This document shows positions 50,385 to 60,057 of a stretch of DNA of 64,000 nt, piece by piece. The stretch comes from CAYVUB01 sp964454675 (lineage in GTDB: Bacteria > Bacteroidota > Bacteroidia > Flavobacteriales > Flavobacteriaceae), in NCBI GenBank assembly GCA_964454675.1, contig CAYVUB010000010.1, forward strand, positions 1-64,000. The letters run 5' to 3'. The notes under the pieces are model-generated. The model did not search any database and had not been told where the DNA came from. It was given only the letters and a program-made list of their open reading frames with translations. The translations under genes were made by a program, and so were the position numbers. Every line of letters begins with the position of its first letter. Position 1 is the stretch's first letter.

Positions 50385-51371
50385 ATGAAAATTGCCATCG
50401 TCATACTCAACTGGAACGGAAAGCAACTGCTGGAGCAGTTTTTGCCTTCGGTTGTGGCATATTCGCAGGAAGCCGATGTTTATGTGGCCGATAATGCTTC
50501 AAGCGATGATTCGGTAAGTTTTGTGTCGCAAGCATTTCCAACGGTAAAAATCATTCAAAATAATGAAAACGGCGGCTATGCCAAAGGCTACAATGATGCA
50601 TTGCAACACATAAACGCTGATGTGTTTTGCTTATTAAACAGTGATGTTGAAGTTACCGAAAATTGGTTGCTGCCTGTTATTTCAACATTTAAAAAAGAAC
50701 CAAATACTGCCATTATCCAACCTAAAATCTTAGATTACAACCGTAAAGATTATTTTGAATATGCCGGTGCCGCAGGCGGATTTATTGATAAACTTGGCTA
50801 CCCGTATTGCCGCGGACGCATTTTTGACAGCATTGAAAAAGACAACAATCAATACACTGATGCTCCAATTTTTTGGGCTTCGGGTGCATGCCTGTTTATT
50901 AAATCTTCGGTGTTTAAATCACTGAATGGTTTTGATGAAGCTTTTTTTGCCCACATGGAAGAAATTGATTTATGCTGGCGTGCGTTTAACTCAGGTTATG
51001 ATACAAAATTTGTCAATACTTCTGTTGTGTATCACGTTGGCGGCGCCACCTTATCCGGTTTAAACCCAAAGAAAACCTATCTAAATTTCAGAAACAGCTT
51101 GTTTACTCTTACCAAAAACGCAAGCGGCAATCTGTTTTTTTTAATCTTTACCCGATTGGTACTGGATGGATTAGCTGCCTTAAAATTTTTATCACGACTA
51201 CAACTGGCACATATATTTGCTATTATAAAAGCGCATCTGTCTTATTATCAGTTCTTACCAAAATTATTAAACCAACGCAAACAATTATCACAATCAAAAT
51301 CATATTACCAAGAATCATCCATTGTTTGGGCATATTTTATTAAAAAGAAACGCCAATTTGATTGTTTATAA
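50385..51371 (+). CDS. Family 2 glycosyltransferase
   Basis: A 328-residue GT-A glycosyltransferase. It has the N-terminal nucleotide-sugar fold (VILNWNGKQLLEQFLPS, VADNASSDDS), the metal/acceptor area FCLLNSDVEV, and the acceptor block FFAHMEEIDLCWR followed by a helical C-terminus with a hydrophobic stretch. Likely adds a sugar to a surface polysaccharide, lipid or glycoprotein; specificity unknown. It starts 22 bases after the HsdR-N-like gene. Confidence 0.9.
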   Translation: MKIAIVILNWNGKQLLEQFLPSVVAYSQEADVYVADNASSDDSVSFVSQAFPTVKIIQNNENGGYAKGYNDALQHINADVFCLLNSDVEVTENWLLPVISTFKKEPNTAIIQPKILDYNRKDYFEYAGAAGGFIDKLGYPYCRGRIFDSIEKDNNQYTDAPIFWASGACLFIKSSVFKSLNGFDEAFFAHMEEIDLCWRAFNSGYDTKFVNTSVVYHVGGATLSGLNPKKTYLNFRNSLFTLTKNASGNLFFLIFTRLVLDGLAALKFLSRLQLAHIFAIIKAHLSYYQFLPKLLNQRKQLSQSKSYYQESSIVWAYFIKKKRQFDCL

Positions 51372-51467
51372 AAAGTGTTAAAATTTTTGTTAATCACTCT
51401 GCAACCCATGGGATTTTGACTAATTTTGGAGTGTTAAAACTTTAACCTCTTTAAATTTAAAACAATT

Positions 51468-52328
51468 ATGAAAAAAATAATGCTTTTAGGCGTGTTTAGT
51501 ATGTTTATTTTAAGTTCTTGCGTTTCTAAAAAAGAATATGCTGCACTTGAAGCAAAACAAAAAGAAACACAGGATTTATTGAACACAGCAACTGTAAAAT
51601 TGAATAGTTGTCTTGCCGATGCTGCTGCTGCAAATGCAAGAGTACAAGGCTTACAGGAACAACTGGCAGATTTACGCAAAACAAACCAGGACTTGATTGA
51701 CACCAAAGGAAACTTAACAACATTAACCCAAAAAGGTGCCGAAAATCTTGAAAAGTCATTAGAAAGCTTAAAAGAAAAAGATCTTAAAATTTCCCGTTTA
51801 CAAGATGCATTGACCAAAAAAGACAGTGTAACGCTTGCTATTGTGTCAAGTTTGAAACGTGAAGTAGGTATTAATGACCCTGACATTGAAATCAATGTGG
51901 AGAAAGGTGTGGTATTTATCTCTATTGCCGATAAATTATTATTCCAAAGCGGAAGCTACAACGTCACTACAAGAGCGAGAGAAGTACTTGCTAAAGTAGC
52001 AAAAGTAGTCAACAGCAAACCGGATTTTGAATGTATGGTTGAAGGTCATACTGATTCTGTACCATACAAAAGTGGTGTATTACTTGACAACTGGGATTTG
52101 AGTGTTAAACGTTCAACATCTATCATCAGAGTATTACAGGATTTGGGTGTAGCACCAAAACAGCTTATCGCTGCGGGACGTGCCGAGTATGTGCCGTTAG
52201 TATCAAACGATACTGCCGAAAACAGAGCTACAAACAGACGTACTCGTATTGTGGTACTTCCTAAAATTGACCAGTTCTACGAAATGGTTGAAAAAGAAAT
52301 GAAAAACTTAGCCGCACAAGGCAATTAA
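51468..52328 (+). CDS. OmpA-family lipoprotein with coiled coil
   Basis: A 286-residue lipoprotein (lipobox LSSC, Cys18). Residues 25-115 form a coiled coil; residues 165-280 are an OmpA-like peptidoglycan-binding domain with VEGHTDSVPY, LSVKRSTSIIRVL and NRATNRRTRIVV. It tethers the outer membrane to peptidoglycan. A possible -7 box TAATTTTG lies at 51421-51428, 40 bases upstream, without a clear -33 box. A strong terminator follows the gene. Confidence 0.92.
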   Translation: MKKIMLLGVFSMFILSSCVSKKEYAALEAKQKETQDLLNTATVKLNSCLADAAAANARVQGLQEQLADLRKTNQDLIDTKGNLTTLTQKGAENLEKSLESLKEKDLKISRLQDALTKKDSVTLAIVSSLKREVGINDPDIEINVEKGVVFISIADKLLFQSGSYNVTTRAREVLAKVAKVVNSKPDFECMVEGHTDSVPYKSGVLLDNWDLSVKRSTSIIRVLQDLGVAPKQLIAAGRAEYVPLVSNDTAENRATNRRTRIVVLPKIDQFYEMVEKEMKNLAAQGN

Positions 52329-52350
52329 TTCTTTTGGTTTTAAAATATTA

Positions 52351-52380
52351 AAAGCTCAATCTTTTCGATTGAGCTTTTTT
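52351..52380. terminator. Terminator after the OmpA-family gene
   Basis: AAAGCTCAATC (52351-52361) pairs with GATTGAGCTTT (52367-52377) around a 5-base loop, with a T-run after it. It serves the convergent OmpA and threonylcarbamoyl-AMP synthase genes. Confidence 0.85.
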
Positions 52381-52400
52381 TATAGGGGTCATATCAAAGT

Positions 52401-53027
52401 TTAAAAAATATCCAAACTGCCTTTTCCTTCCCTTATAACAACAGGCTCACCTTCCGACAGGTCAATAACCGTTGACGGCATATTATCGCCATAACCGCCA
52501 TCGATAACAACATCCACAAGATTATTCCATTTTTCATGAATCAATTCGGGGTCGGTGGTATATTCAATAATCTCGTCCTCATCGTGTATAGACGTCGAAA
52601 TAATGGGTCTTCCCAATTGTTTCACCAGTTCTAAGGCAATATTATTGCCCGGCACACGAATTCCGACGGTTTTCTTCTTTTTAAACGGATGCGGCAAGGT
52701 TTTGGCACCTGGCAAAATAAATGTATAAGCTCCCGGCAATGCGCGCTTTAAAATTTTGAATATAGTGGTATCTATTTGTTTGACATAATCGCTCAAGTTG
52801 CTCAAATCGTGGCACACAAACGAAAAATTCGCCTTTTCAAGTTTGATGCCTTTTATCTGCGCCACACGCTCCAACGCTCTAATATTGTTAATATCACAAC
52901 CCAAACCATACACTGTATCTGTTGGATAGATAATGATACCGCCTTTTTTCAGGACATCTACCACTTTTTTGATTTCCTTGGCGTTTGGGTTTTCTTCGTA
53001 AATTCTAATTAATTCTGCCATAATCAT
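52401..53027 (-). CDS. Threonylcarbamoyl-AMP synthase (Sua5/YrdC/YciO)
   Basis: A 208-residue YrdC-domain protein, with the signature IIYPTDTVYGLGCD, the nucleotide-binding KGIKLEKANFSFVCHDLSN, and the conserved VGIRVPGNN block. In its TsaC/Sua5 form it makes threonylcarbamoyl-AMP for the t6A tRNA modification; the YciO branch has no proven role. The start is at 53027 with the UvrD gene 20 bases upstream on the same strand, so the two are probably co-transcribed. Confidence 0.88.
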   Translation of the reverse strand: MIMAELIRIYEENPNAKEIKKVVDVLKKGGIIIYPTDTVYGLGCDINNIRALERVAQIKGIKLEKANFSFVCHDLSNLSDYVKQIDTTIFKILKRALPGAYTFILPGAKTLPHPFKKKKTVGIRVPGNNIALELVKQLGRPIISTSIHDEDEIIEYTTDPELIHEKWNNLVDVVIDGGYGDNMPSTVIDLSEGEPVVIREGKGSLDIF

Positions 53028-53046
53028 ACGTTTGTAACATTCACTT

Positions 53047-55368
53047 TTATCCTATAACATCGAGTTTTGCAAAGCGAAGCAGTAATTTTTTTGTCCCGCC
53101 GTGTTGAAATTGGATTTCGGCTTTAATATCTGCACCAACGCCTTCAATCTGTAACACCTTACCTTTTCCAAAACGTGCATGCTCAACAATATTGCCTACG
53201 GTGAGCTTGCTGTCAAATAAATTGGTTTCTGAAGCTGTACCGGATATTTTTTGAATAGGTTTTAATTTTGCCGGCGAGATGTATTTTTGAGATGCTTCCG
53301 TTTTTTTTGCTATTGGCTTTTTAAAGCGTATTTGATTCTGTTCAGGGTAATCATCACCAAAAATATCTGCCGACAGCATCGGGTTTTGTCTGCGGTCATC
53401 AACAGGTGTTAAAATTTCGAGATAGTTTTCATCTATTTCGCTCAAAAAACGGCTTGGCTCGGCATCTACCGGTTTTCCCCAGCGATACCGTGACAAGGTA
53501 TAAGTCAAATACGCTTGTTTTTCGGCTCGGGTTAACGCCACATAAAACAAACGGCGTTCTTCTTCAAGTTCGCTGCGTGTGTTCATACTCATCGCACTCG
53601 GGAATAAATCTTCTTCCATCCCAACAATATAAACGTAAGGAAATTCCAAGCCTTTTGCCAGATGAATGGTCATCAAAGCCACGTGGTCACTATCTCCTTT
53701 ATCGGCATCCAAATCGGTTGCCAATGCTACATCTTCCAAAAATTCGGAAATAGAACCCGTAGCATCAGCTATTTCTTCCTGTCCGTCCACAAAGTCTTTG
53801 ATTCCGTTTAAAAGCTCTTCAATGTTTTCCATTTTTGAAATGCCTTCGACCGTACCGTCATTTTTGTATTCACGAATAAGTCCGCTCGCTTTTGCTACGT
53901 GGTCTGATAAATCAAAGGCATTTGCCGTTTGGCTCATCACCTGAAAACTTTCAATCATCGTCACAAAATCCTGAAGCTTCTGCTTGGTTCCCGCATTGAT
54001 ATTCAAGTTGGTTTTATCAATGTGTTTCATCACATCAAAAATGGAACGTTTGTAACCGTTAGCGGCAACCACGAGCTTATCTATGGTTGTCTGCCCTATT
54101 CCACGTGCAGGAAAATTAATCACACGAATCAACGCTTCTTCATCGGCAGGATTGATAATTAATCGTAAATACGACAATATATCTTTGATTTCCTTACGCT
54201 GATAAAATGACAATCCGCCATAAATTCTATACGGAATATTGCGTTTGCGAAGCGCGTCTTCAATAGCACGCGATTGGGCATTGGTACGGTACAAAACGGC
54301 AAAATCACTGTTTTTAAGCTGATGTTGCATTTTGTTCTCAAAAACAGAACTTGCCACAAAACGCCCTTCATCACCATCGGTCAGCAAACGGTTTACTTTT
54401 ATTTTTGCGCCTTCTTCATTGGCAGTCCAAACGACTTTATCGAGTTTGGTTTGGTTTTTATCAATAATGGAATTGGCAGCGTTGACAATATTTTTTGTTG
54501 AACGGTAATTTTGTTCCAATCTAAAAACTTTAACATCATCATAATCACGCTGAAAATTGAGAATATTATTGATGTTTGCGCCACGAAACGCATAAATACT
54601 TTGTGCATCATCGCCAACCACACATATATTTTGAAAACGGTCGGACAAGGCACGTACTATCAAATACTGGCTGTGGTTGGTATCCTGGTACTCATCGACC
54701 AGAATATACTTAAAACGGTTTTGGTATTTTGCCAATACATCCGGAAAACGTGTAAGCAACTCATTGGTTTTCAATAACAAATCATCAAAATCCATTGCAC
54801 CTGCCTTGAAACATCTATCGACATAATTCTTATAAATTTCACCTACTTTCGGGCGTTTTGCCATGGTATCGGCTTCTATCAATTCGGGATTTTGAAAATA
54901 GGCTTTAACAGTAATCAGGCTGTTTTTGTATGATGATATTCTGGAATAAATCTGCTTGTACTTGTAAATGTCTTTATCCAGCTCCATTTCTTTGATAATG
55001 GACGAAATCAACCGCTGCGAATCCTGTGTGTCGTATATGGTAAAATTACTCGGGTAGCCCAATTTATCGGCTTCTACACGCAGTATTTTAGCAAACACCG
55101 AGTGGAATGTTCCCATCCAAAGATTTTTGGCTTCGCTTGTACCTACAATGGTCGCAATACGATGCTTCATTTCTTTGGCTGCTTTATTGGTAAAGGTTAA
55201 TGACAAAATATTAAACGGGTCAACGCCTTGACTCATCATATAAGCAATACGATAGGTCAACACACGTGTTTTGCCCGAACCTGCACCTGCTATTACTATC
55301 ATCGGGCCGTCCATTTGCAGGGTTGGTGCTAATTGCGCGTCATTTAACTGGCTTAAATACTTCTCCAA
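53047..55368 (-). CDS. UvrD/PcrA-family DNA helicase
   Basis: A 773-residue superfamily 1A helicase. The Q-motif region LSQLNDAQLAPTLQ, Walker A AGAGSGKT (27-34), Walker B LVDEYQDTNHSQY, motif III VGDDAQSIYAFRGA, motif IV RLEQNYRST, and motif VI VALTRAEKQAYLTY are present. The C-terminus has the PcrA-like tail (VGNIVEHARFGKGKVLQIEG). It acts in excision repair and removal of RecA filaments or stalled forks. Confidence 0.95.
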   Translation of the reverse strand: MEKYLSQLNDAQLAPTLQMDGPMIVIAGAGSGKTRVLTYRIAYMMSQGVDPFNILSLTFTNKAAKEMKHRIATIVGTSEAKNLWMGTFHSVFAKILRVEADKLGYPSNFTIYDTQDSQRLISSIIKEMELDKDIYKYKQIYSRISSYKNSLITVKAYFQNPELIEADTMAKRPKVGEIYKNYVDRCFKAGAMDFDDLLLKTNELLTRFPDVLAKYQNRFKYILVDEYQDTNHSQYLIVRALSDRFQNICVVGDDAQSIYAFRGANINNILNFQRDYDDVKVFRLEQNYRSTKNIVNAANSIIDKNQTKLDKVVWTANEEGAKIKVNRLLTDGDEGRFVASSVFENKMQHQLKNSDFAVLYRTNAQSRAIEDALRKRNIPYRIYGGLSFYQRKEIKDILSYLRLIINPADEEALIRVINFPARGIGQTTIDKLVVAANGYKRSIFDVMKHIDKTNLNINAGTKQKLQDFVTMIESFQVMSQTANAFDLSDHVAKASGLIREYKNDGTVEGISKMENIEELLNGIKDFVDGQEEIADATGSISEFLEDVALATDLDADKGDSDHVALMTIHLAKGLEFPYVYIVGMEEDLFPSAMSMNTRSELEEERRLFYVALTRAEKQAYLTYTLSRYRWGKPVDAEPSRFLSEIDENYLEILTPVDDRRQNPMLSADIFGDDYPEQNQIRFKKPIAKKTEASQKYISPAKLKPIQKISGTASETNLFDSKLTVGNIVEHARFGKGKVLQIEGVGADIKAEIQFQHGGTKKLLLRFAKLDVIG

Positions 55369-55610
55369 AACTCAATCAATTTTTAAAGTTGTGAATTTAA
55401 CCATTGCTATACTTTTTACAGGCAATTTTTGTGAATAATTATAAACAATCAGAAAATTTTAAATTTCTTTTTTAATGAACAAAACTCATTCAATATTTTT
55501 TAAAATCTTCTTAGCAACCAATCAGAAAAATAATCTCTTTGCCATAAGCTAAAAAGATACAATTTTTATAACTACATATTTTTAAATACTTTTACAAAAA
55601 ACAAGTCTTT

Positions 55611-57170
55611 ATGGATGGATTCATACATTTTATAGGAAACATCACTTGGTGGATGTGGATTTTAATTGTTCTTGCCCTGATTGCTATAAGAGATATTTTT
55701 ATACAACGGGCGCATACAATAAGCCATAATTTTCCTGTCATCGGACATTTGAGATATATAATTGAAAGGATTGGTCCCGAATTAAGGCAATACCTTGTCG
55801 CAAACAACAGAGAAGAACTGCCGTTTAACCGTATTGAACGCAGCTGGATTTACGCTTCGGCAAAACGTGAGAACAACTATGAAGGTTTTGGTAGTGATAG
55901 TGATTTTCATGCACCTCAGCATATTTTTATCAATAATGCAATGATAGGGTTTGAAATCAAAGAAGATCATCCTAATTACACTGACACTAATTTTTTACCC
56001 TGTGCCAAAGTTATGGGACTGTACAACAACCGTAAAAGACCATTTCGTCCGGCATCTGTCATCAATGTATCTGCCATGAGTTTTGGTTCTCTTTCTGCCA
56101 AAGCCATAGAATCATTAAACAAAGGCGCACAACTTTCCGGCGCGTACCATAATACCGGCGAAGGTGGTTTATCGTCTTATCACAGCAATGGCGGTGATGT
56201 CGTTTTTCAATTTGGAACAGCCTATTTTGGTGTACGGGATGAATCAGGCCGTTTTTCAATAGAAAAATTAGTAGCGCTGGTCAATGAAAACCCTTTTGTA
56301 AGAGCTATTGAAATCAAACTGTCACAAGGCGCAAAACCCGGCAAAGGCGGTGTGCTTCCTGCTGCTAAAATCACAAAAGAAATATCGGGAATAAGACATA
56401 TTCCTTTAGGAAAAGATGTCATCTCACCACCTACACATACTGCTTTCAGAAATGTGCCCGAGCTAATGCAGCTAATAGAAGAAATAGCCGAAAAAACAGG
56501 CTTACCCGTAGGTGTTAAAGCCGCTATTGGCAAATTGGAACAATGGGAAGAATTAGCAGACCTGATGCTCTCAACTGGCAAAGGACCGGACTTTATTACT
56601 GTAGATGGCGGCGAAGGCGGCACAGGTGCTGCTCCGCCAAGTTTTGCCGACCATGTATCATTACCTTTTACCTACGGATTTAGTGATTTATACAAAGTAT
56701 TTCAAAAGCGAAGGCTCACAGAGCGTATTGTATTTGTCGCAAGCGGAAAATTAGGCCTACCGGGAAAAGCGGTTATGGCATTTGCTATGGGTGCCGATTG
56801 TATTAATGTTGCCAGAGAAGCCATGCTAAGCATTGGATGCATTCAAGCTCAGCAATGCCACACCAACAAATGTCCCAGCGGTATTGCAACCCAAAGCAAA
56901 TGGCTGCAAAGCGGCATTAATATCCCTTTAAAATCGGAACGTTTATCTCAATATTTTAAAACCTTTAGAAAAGAATTGCTGGAATTAACACATGCTGCAG
57001 GTTATGAGCATCCTTGCGAATTTAAAATGACAGATGTGGATGTGAATGTTGATGATTCTTATTTATCAAAAGAATTAGACAAAACATTCCTTTATCAAAA
57101 AACACCTGTTGCGTTTGAAAGCATGCAGCACTTAAAAGATTGTGCGTATCTGGGCAGCAAAACAACATAA
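55611..57170 (+). CDS. FMN-binding glutamate synthase family protein
   Basis: A 519-residue protein with an N-terminal membrane helix (WWMWILIVLALIAI) followed by the glutamate synthase FMN domain: ASVINVSAMSFGSLSAKAIE, GGLSSYHSNGGDVVFQFG, and VDGGEGGTGAAPPSF. The iron-sulfur motif C410-x5-C416-x4-C421 (CIQAQQC-HTNKC) is present, so a [3Fe-4S] cluster is likely. It lacks the glutaminase domain, so it is not a full glutamate synthase; it may be a membrane-bound oxidoreductase of unknown substrate. The 242 bases upstream contain no gene. Confidence 0.88.
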   Translation: MDGFIHFIGNITWWMWILIVLALIAIRDIFIQRAHTISHNFPVIGHLRYIIERIGPELRQYLVANNREELPFNRIERSWIYASAKRENNYEGFGSDSDFHAPQHIFINNAMIGFEIKEDHPNYTDTNFLPCAKVMGLYNNRKRPFRPASVINVSAMSFGSLSAKAIESLNKGAQLSGAYHNTGEGGLSSYHSNGGDVVFQFGTAYFGVRDESGRFSIEKLVALVNENPFVRAIEIKLSQGAKPGKGGVLPAAKITKEISGIRHIPLGKDVISPPTHTAFRNVPELMQLIEEIAEKTGLPVGVKAAIGKLEQWEELADLMLSTGKGPDFITVDGGEGGTGAAPPSFADHVSLPFTYGFSDLYKVFQKRRLTERIVFVASGKLGLPGKAVMAFAMGADCINVAREAMLSIGCIQAQQCHTNKCPSGIATQSKWLQSGINIPLKSERLSQYFKTFRKELLELTHAAGYEHPCEFKMTDVDVNVDDSYLSKELDKTFLYQKTPVAFESMQHLKDCAYLGSKTT

Positions 57171-57234
57171 ACCAACCACCCCGTTTGCCTGGTTTAAAAA
57201 AGAAACTTAAGTTTGAAGCCAAATATATAAAACT

Positions 57235-57756
57235 ATGAACCCTGAAAAAATTATCGATTTATTGTTATATGCAGTTCCCGCATTAATTACAGGATTAATT
57301 GCCTACTATTTTTTTAAAGAACATACCAAAAATGAAGATGGCCGCCGCCGTTTTTTACTGAAAAAAGATTTGCAGGTAAATGCTATGCCGCTCCGCTTGC
57401 AAGCCTACGAGCGCATGGCCATTTTTTTAGAGCGCATCACACCTTCAAAATTACTAATTCGTGTAGTTCCAAATTCTTCAAATAAAGAAGATTACGAATC
57501 CTTACTTATAGCAAACATTGAACAAGAATTTGAACACAATTTATCACAGCAGATATATATAAGCAACGAGTGCTGGAATGTTATAACTGCCGCAAAAAAT
57601 GCCACCATTCAACTTATACGCAAAGCCGGTATGCTTGAAAAAACCGATACTGCCAATAAGCTTCGCGAAGTAGTCCTTACCGAGATGATGGAAAAACGCG
57701 CCCCAAGTGATGTTGCACTGTCCTATATAAAGCAAGAAGTAAGTGAGATGTGGTAA
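57235..57756 (+). CDS. DUF7935-like single-pass membrane protein
   Basis: A 173-residue protein with an N-terminal membrane helix (LLYAVPALITGLIAYYFF), then a basic linker RRRFLLKK and a helical cytosolic domain with PLRLQAYERMAIFLERI, EFEHNLSQQIYISNECW and AKNATIQLIRKAG. It matches the recurrent flavobacterial family I know as DUF7935; function unknown. It lies between the glutamate-synthase-like gene and recG. Confidence 0.8.
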   Translation: MNPEKIIDLLLYAVPALITGLIAYYFFKEHTKNEDGRRRFLLKKDLQVNAMPLRLQAYERMAIFLERITPSKLLIRVVPNSSNKEDYESLLIANIEQEFEHNLSQQIYISNECWNVITAAKNATIQLIRKAGMLEKTDTANKLREVVLTEMMEKRAPSDVALSYIKQEVSEMW

Positions 57757-57828
57757 GGCTATTTACTTTTAAGCAGAATATATGCAGTATTGCCACTTAT
57801 AGTCATTTCATGCTTTAGCCGAAATACT

Positions 57829-57836
57829 TACATTTG
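57829..57836 (+). promoter_or_regulatory. -7 box directly before recG
   Basis: TACATTTG matches TAnnTTTG and ends five bases before the ATG at 57842. The predicted transcription start coincides with that ATG, so the recG message may be leaderless. No good -33 element is seen. Confidence 0.35.
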
Positions 57837-57841
57837 TGACA

Positions 57842-59944
57842 ATGAACACCAATCTTCAAACTCCGATAGATTACCTAAAAGGCGTTGGTCCTAACCGGGC
57901 AGATTTGCTCCGAAGCGAACTGGGTATTCACACCTATCAGGATTTGATGAATTTGTTTCCCAATCGCTATATTGACCGCACCCAATATTACAAAATAACT
58001 GAATTACAGCGCAATAACGCCGATGTACAGCTTATAGGAATTATTGTTGATTTGAAAGAAATCGGCGAAAACCGCAACAAACGTTTGGTCGCAACCTTCA
58101 AAGATGAAACCGGCGCGATGGAATTGGTTTGGTTCAGAGGTCATAAATGGATTAGGGAAAACATTAAACTCCATAAAACCTACGTGATTTTTGGCAGAAC
58201 CAACTGGTTTAACGGCAAATACAATATGCCGCATCCCGAAATGGAATTGCTTGAAGACCACGAGAAAAACCTGCGTTCTGCAATGCAGCCGGTATATCCG
58301 TCAACAGAAAAGCTGAGCAATAAAGGTATTACCAACCGTGTGATGAGCAAAATTATCCAACAGCTATTTATTGAAACCAACGGGCGTTTTGAAGAAACCT
58401 TATCGCCAAATTTACTCTCAGAACTCAAACTTGTTTCCAAAAGTGAGGCGCTTTTAAATGTACATTTTCCCAAAAGTCAAGAGTTGCTGGCACAGGCACA
58501 ATTCCGATTAAAATTTGAAGAATTATTTTACATTCAATTGCAATTAATCATCAAAAACCTGATTCAAAAATCAAAAATAAAAGGCTTCACTTTTGAACAC
58601 GTAGGCGACTATTTCAACACCTTTTTTAAAGCGCATTTACCGTTTGAATTGACCAATGCACAGAAACGTGTTTTGAAAGAAATCAGAGCCGATTTGGGTA
58701 GCAATGCGCAAATGAACCGTTTGTTGCAAGGCGATGTCGGTTCCGGGAAGACCATTGTAGCGTTTATGTCAATGTTAATGGCACTTGACAACGGTTTTCA
58801 AGCCTGTTTAATGGCTCCGACTGAAATTTTGTCAGTCCAGCACTATAATGGTTTACATGAGCTATGCAATAAATTGAATATCAGTATAAAATTGCTCACA
58901 GGTTCAACCAATACTTTAGAAAGAAGAAACATTCACGAATCGCTTGAAAATGGCACATTAAACATCCTGATTGGCACTCACGCGCTACTCGAAGAAAAGG
59001 TGCAATTCAAAAATTTAGGGCTTGCGATTATCGATGAACAACATCGTTTTGGCGTCGCGCAAAGAAGTAAATTATGGCAGAAAAATTCCTCGCCTCCACA
59101 CGTTTTAATAATGACCGCCACACCTATTCCGCGTACCTTGGCAATGTCGGTTTATGGCGATTTGGATATCTCGGTTATTGACGAATTGCCACCCGGAAGA
59201 CAGGCCATCAAAACGGTGCATCGCTATGACAAAAACCGTTTGAAAGTTTTTGGGTTCATACGTGATGAAATTGCCAAAGGCCGGCAAGTCTATATCGTCT
59301 ATCCGCTGATTCAGGAAAGCGAAACGATGGATTACAAAGATTTGATGGATGGCTACGAAAGTATTTCGAGAGAGTTTCCTATGCCTCAGTATCAGATTTC
59401 GATAGTTCACGGCAAAATGAAAGCCACAGATAAAGATTACGAAATGCAACGCTTCGTGAAAGGCGAAACGCAGATTATGGTAGCAACCACCGTGATTGAA
59501 GTGGGCGTTAACGTGCCAAACGCCTCTGTAATGGTCATTGAAAGTGCCGAACGCTTTGGTTTGTCACAGTTGCACCAATTGCGTGGTCGTGTGGGTCGTG
59601 GTGCTGAGCAGAGTTATTGCATTTTGATGACGGGACACAAACTGAGTGAAGACAGCAAAACCCGATTGCAAACAATGGTGCAAACCAATGACGGCTTTGA
59701 AATTGCCGAAGTGGATTTGCGACTGCGCGGTCCCGGCGATTTGATGGGCACACAGCAAAGTGGTGTTTTGAACCTCAAAATTGCCGATGTCATTAAGGAT
59801 AAAGACATTTTACAGCACGCGCGCTACTACGCCAAAGCCATTTTGCAAAAAGACCCGCAGCTCATACTACCCGAGCATAAAACCTTGTTACATACCTATA
59901 ACCAAATGGCGAAGTATAAGAATATTTGGAATTATATTTCGTAG
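57842..59944 (+). CDS. recG: ATP-dependent DNA helicase RecG
   Basis: About 700 residues from ATG 57842 (a GTG at 57836 lies in the promoter box and is unlikely). The N-terminal wedge domain has LKGVGPNRADLL and an OB fold with GIIVDLKEIG and FKDETGAMELVWF. The helicase motifs are GDVGSGKT (297-304), DEQHRFG, TATPIPRTLA and the TRG motif region LRLRGPGDLMGTQQSG. RecG drives fork reversal and branch migration. Length and order are canonical. Confidence 0.95.
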   Translation: MNTNLQTPIDYLKGVGPNRADLLRSELGIHTYQDLMNLFPNRYIDRTQYYKITELQRNNADVQLIGIIVDLKEIGENRNKRLVATFKDETGAMELVWFRGHKWIRENIKLHKTYVIFGRTNWFNGKYNMPHPEMELLEDHEKNLRSAMQPVYPSTEKLSNKGITNRVMSKIIQQLFIETNGRFEETLSPNLLSELKLVSKSEALLNVHFPKSQELLAQAQFRLKFEELFYIQLQLIIKNLIQKSKIKGFTFEHVGDYFNTFFKAHLPFELTNAQKRVLKEIRADLGSNAQMNRLLQGDVGSGKTIVAFMSMLMALDNGFQACLMAPTEILSVQHYNGLHELCNKLNISIKLLTGSTNTLERRNIHESLENGTLNILIGTHALLEEKVQFKNLGLAIIDEQHRFGVAQRSKLWQKNSSPPHVLIMTATPIPRTLAMSVYGDLDISVIDELPPGRQAIKTVHRYDKNRLKVFGFIRDEIAKGRQVYIVYPLIQESETMDYKDLMDGYESISREFPMPQYQISIVHGKMKATDKDYEMQRFVKGETQIMVATTVIEVGVNVPNASVMVIESAERFGLSQLHQLRGRVGRGAEQSYCILMTGHKLSEDSKTRLQTMVQTNDGFEIAEVDLRLRGPGDLMGTQQSGVLNLKIADVIKDKDILQHARYYAKAILQKDPQLILPEHKTLLHTYNQMAKYKNIWNYIS

Positions 59945-59967
59945 ATTGTATTAAACTATTTTTTCTC

Positions 59968-60031
59968 GCAAAGTCACAAAGACGCAAAGATTAAATCTTG
60001 TTAGCACTTCTCTATAGCTTTGCGACTTTGC
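59968..60031. repeat. CGCAAAG-type intergenic inverted repeat
   Basis: GCAAAGTCACAAAGA (59968-59982) and GCTTTGCGACTTTGC (60017-60031) pair at 13 of 15 positions. CGCAAAG words repeat in tandem in the left arm. This is a sequence family that I remember from many flavobacterial intergenic regions. It separates the convergent recG and TlpA-like genes and may act as a terminator structure. Confidence 0.6.
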
Positions 60032-60057
60032 TCCCGACGCTTCGGCTTTGTGTGCAT

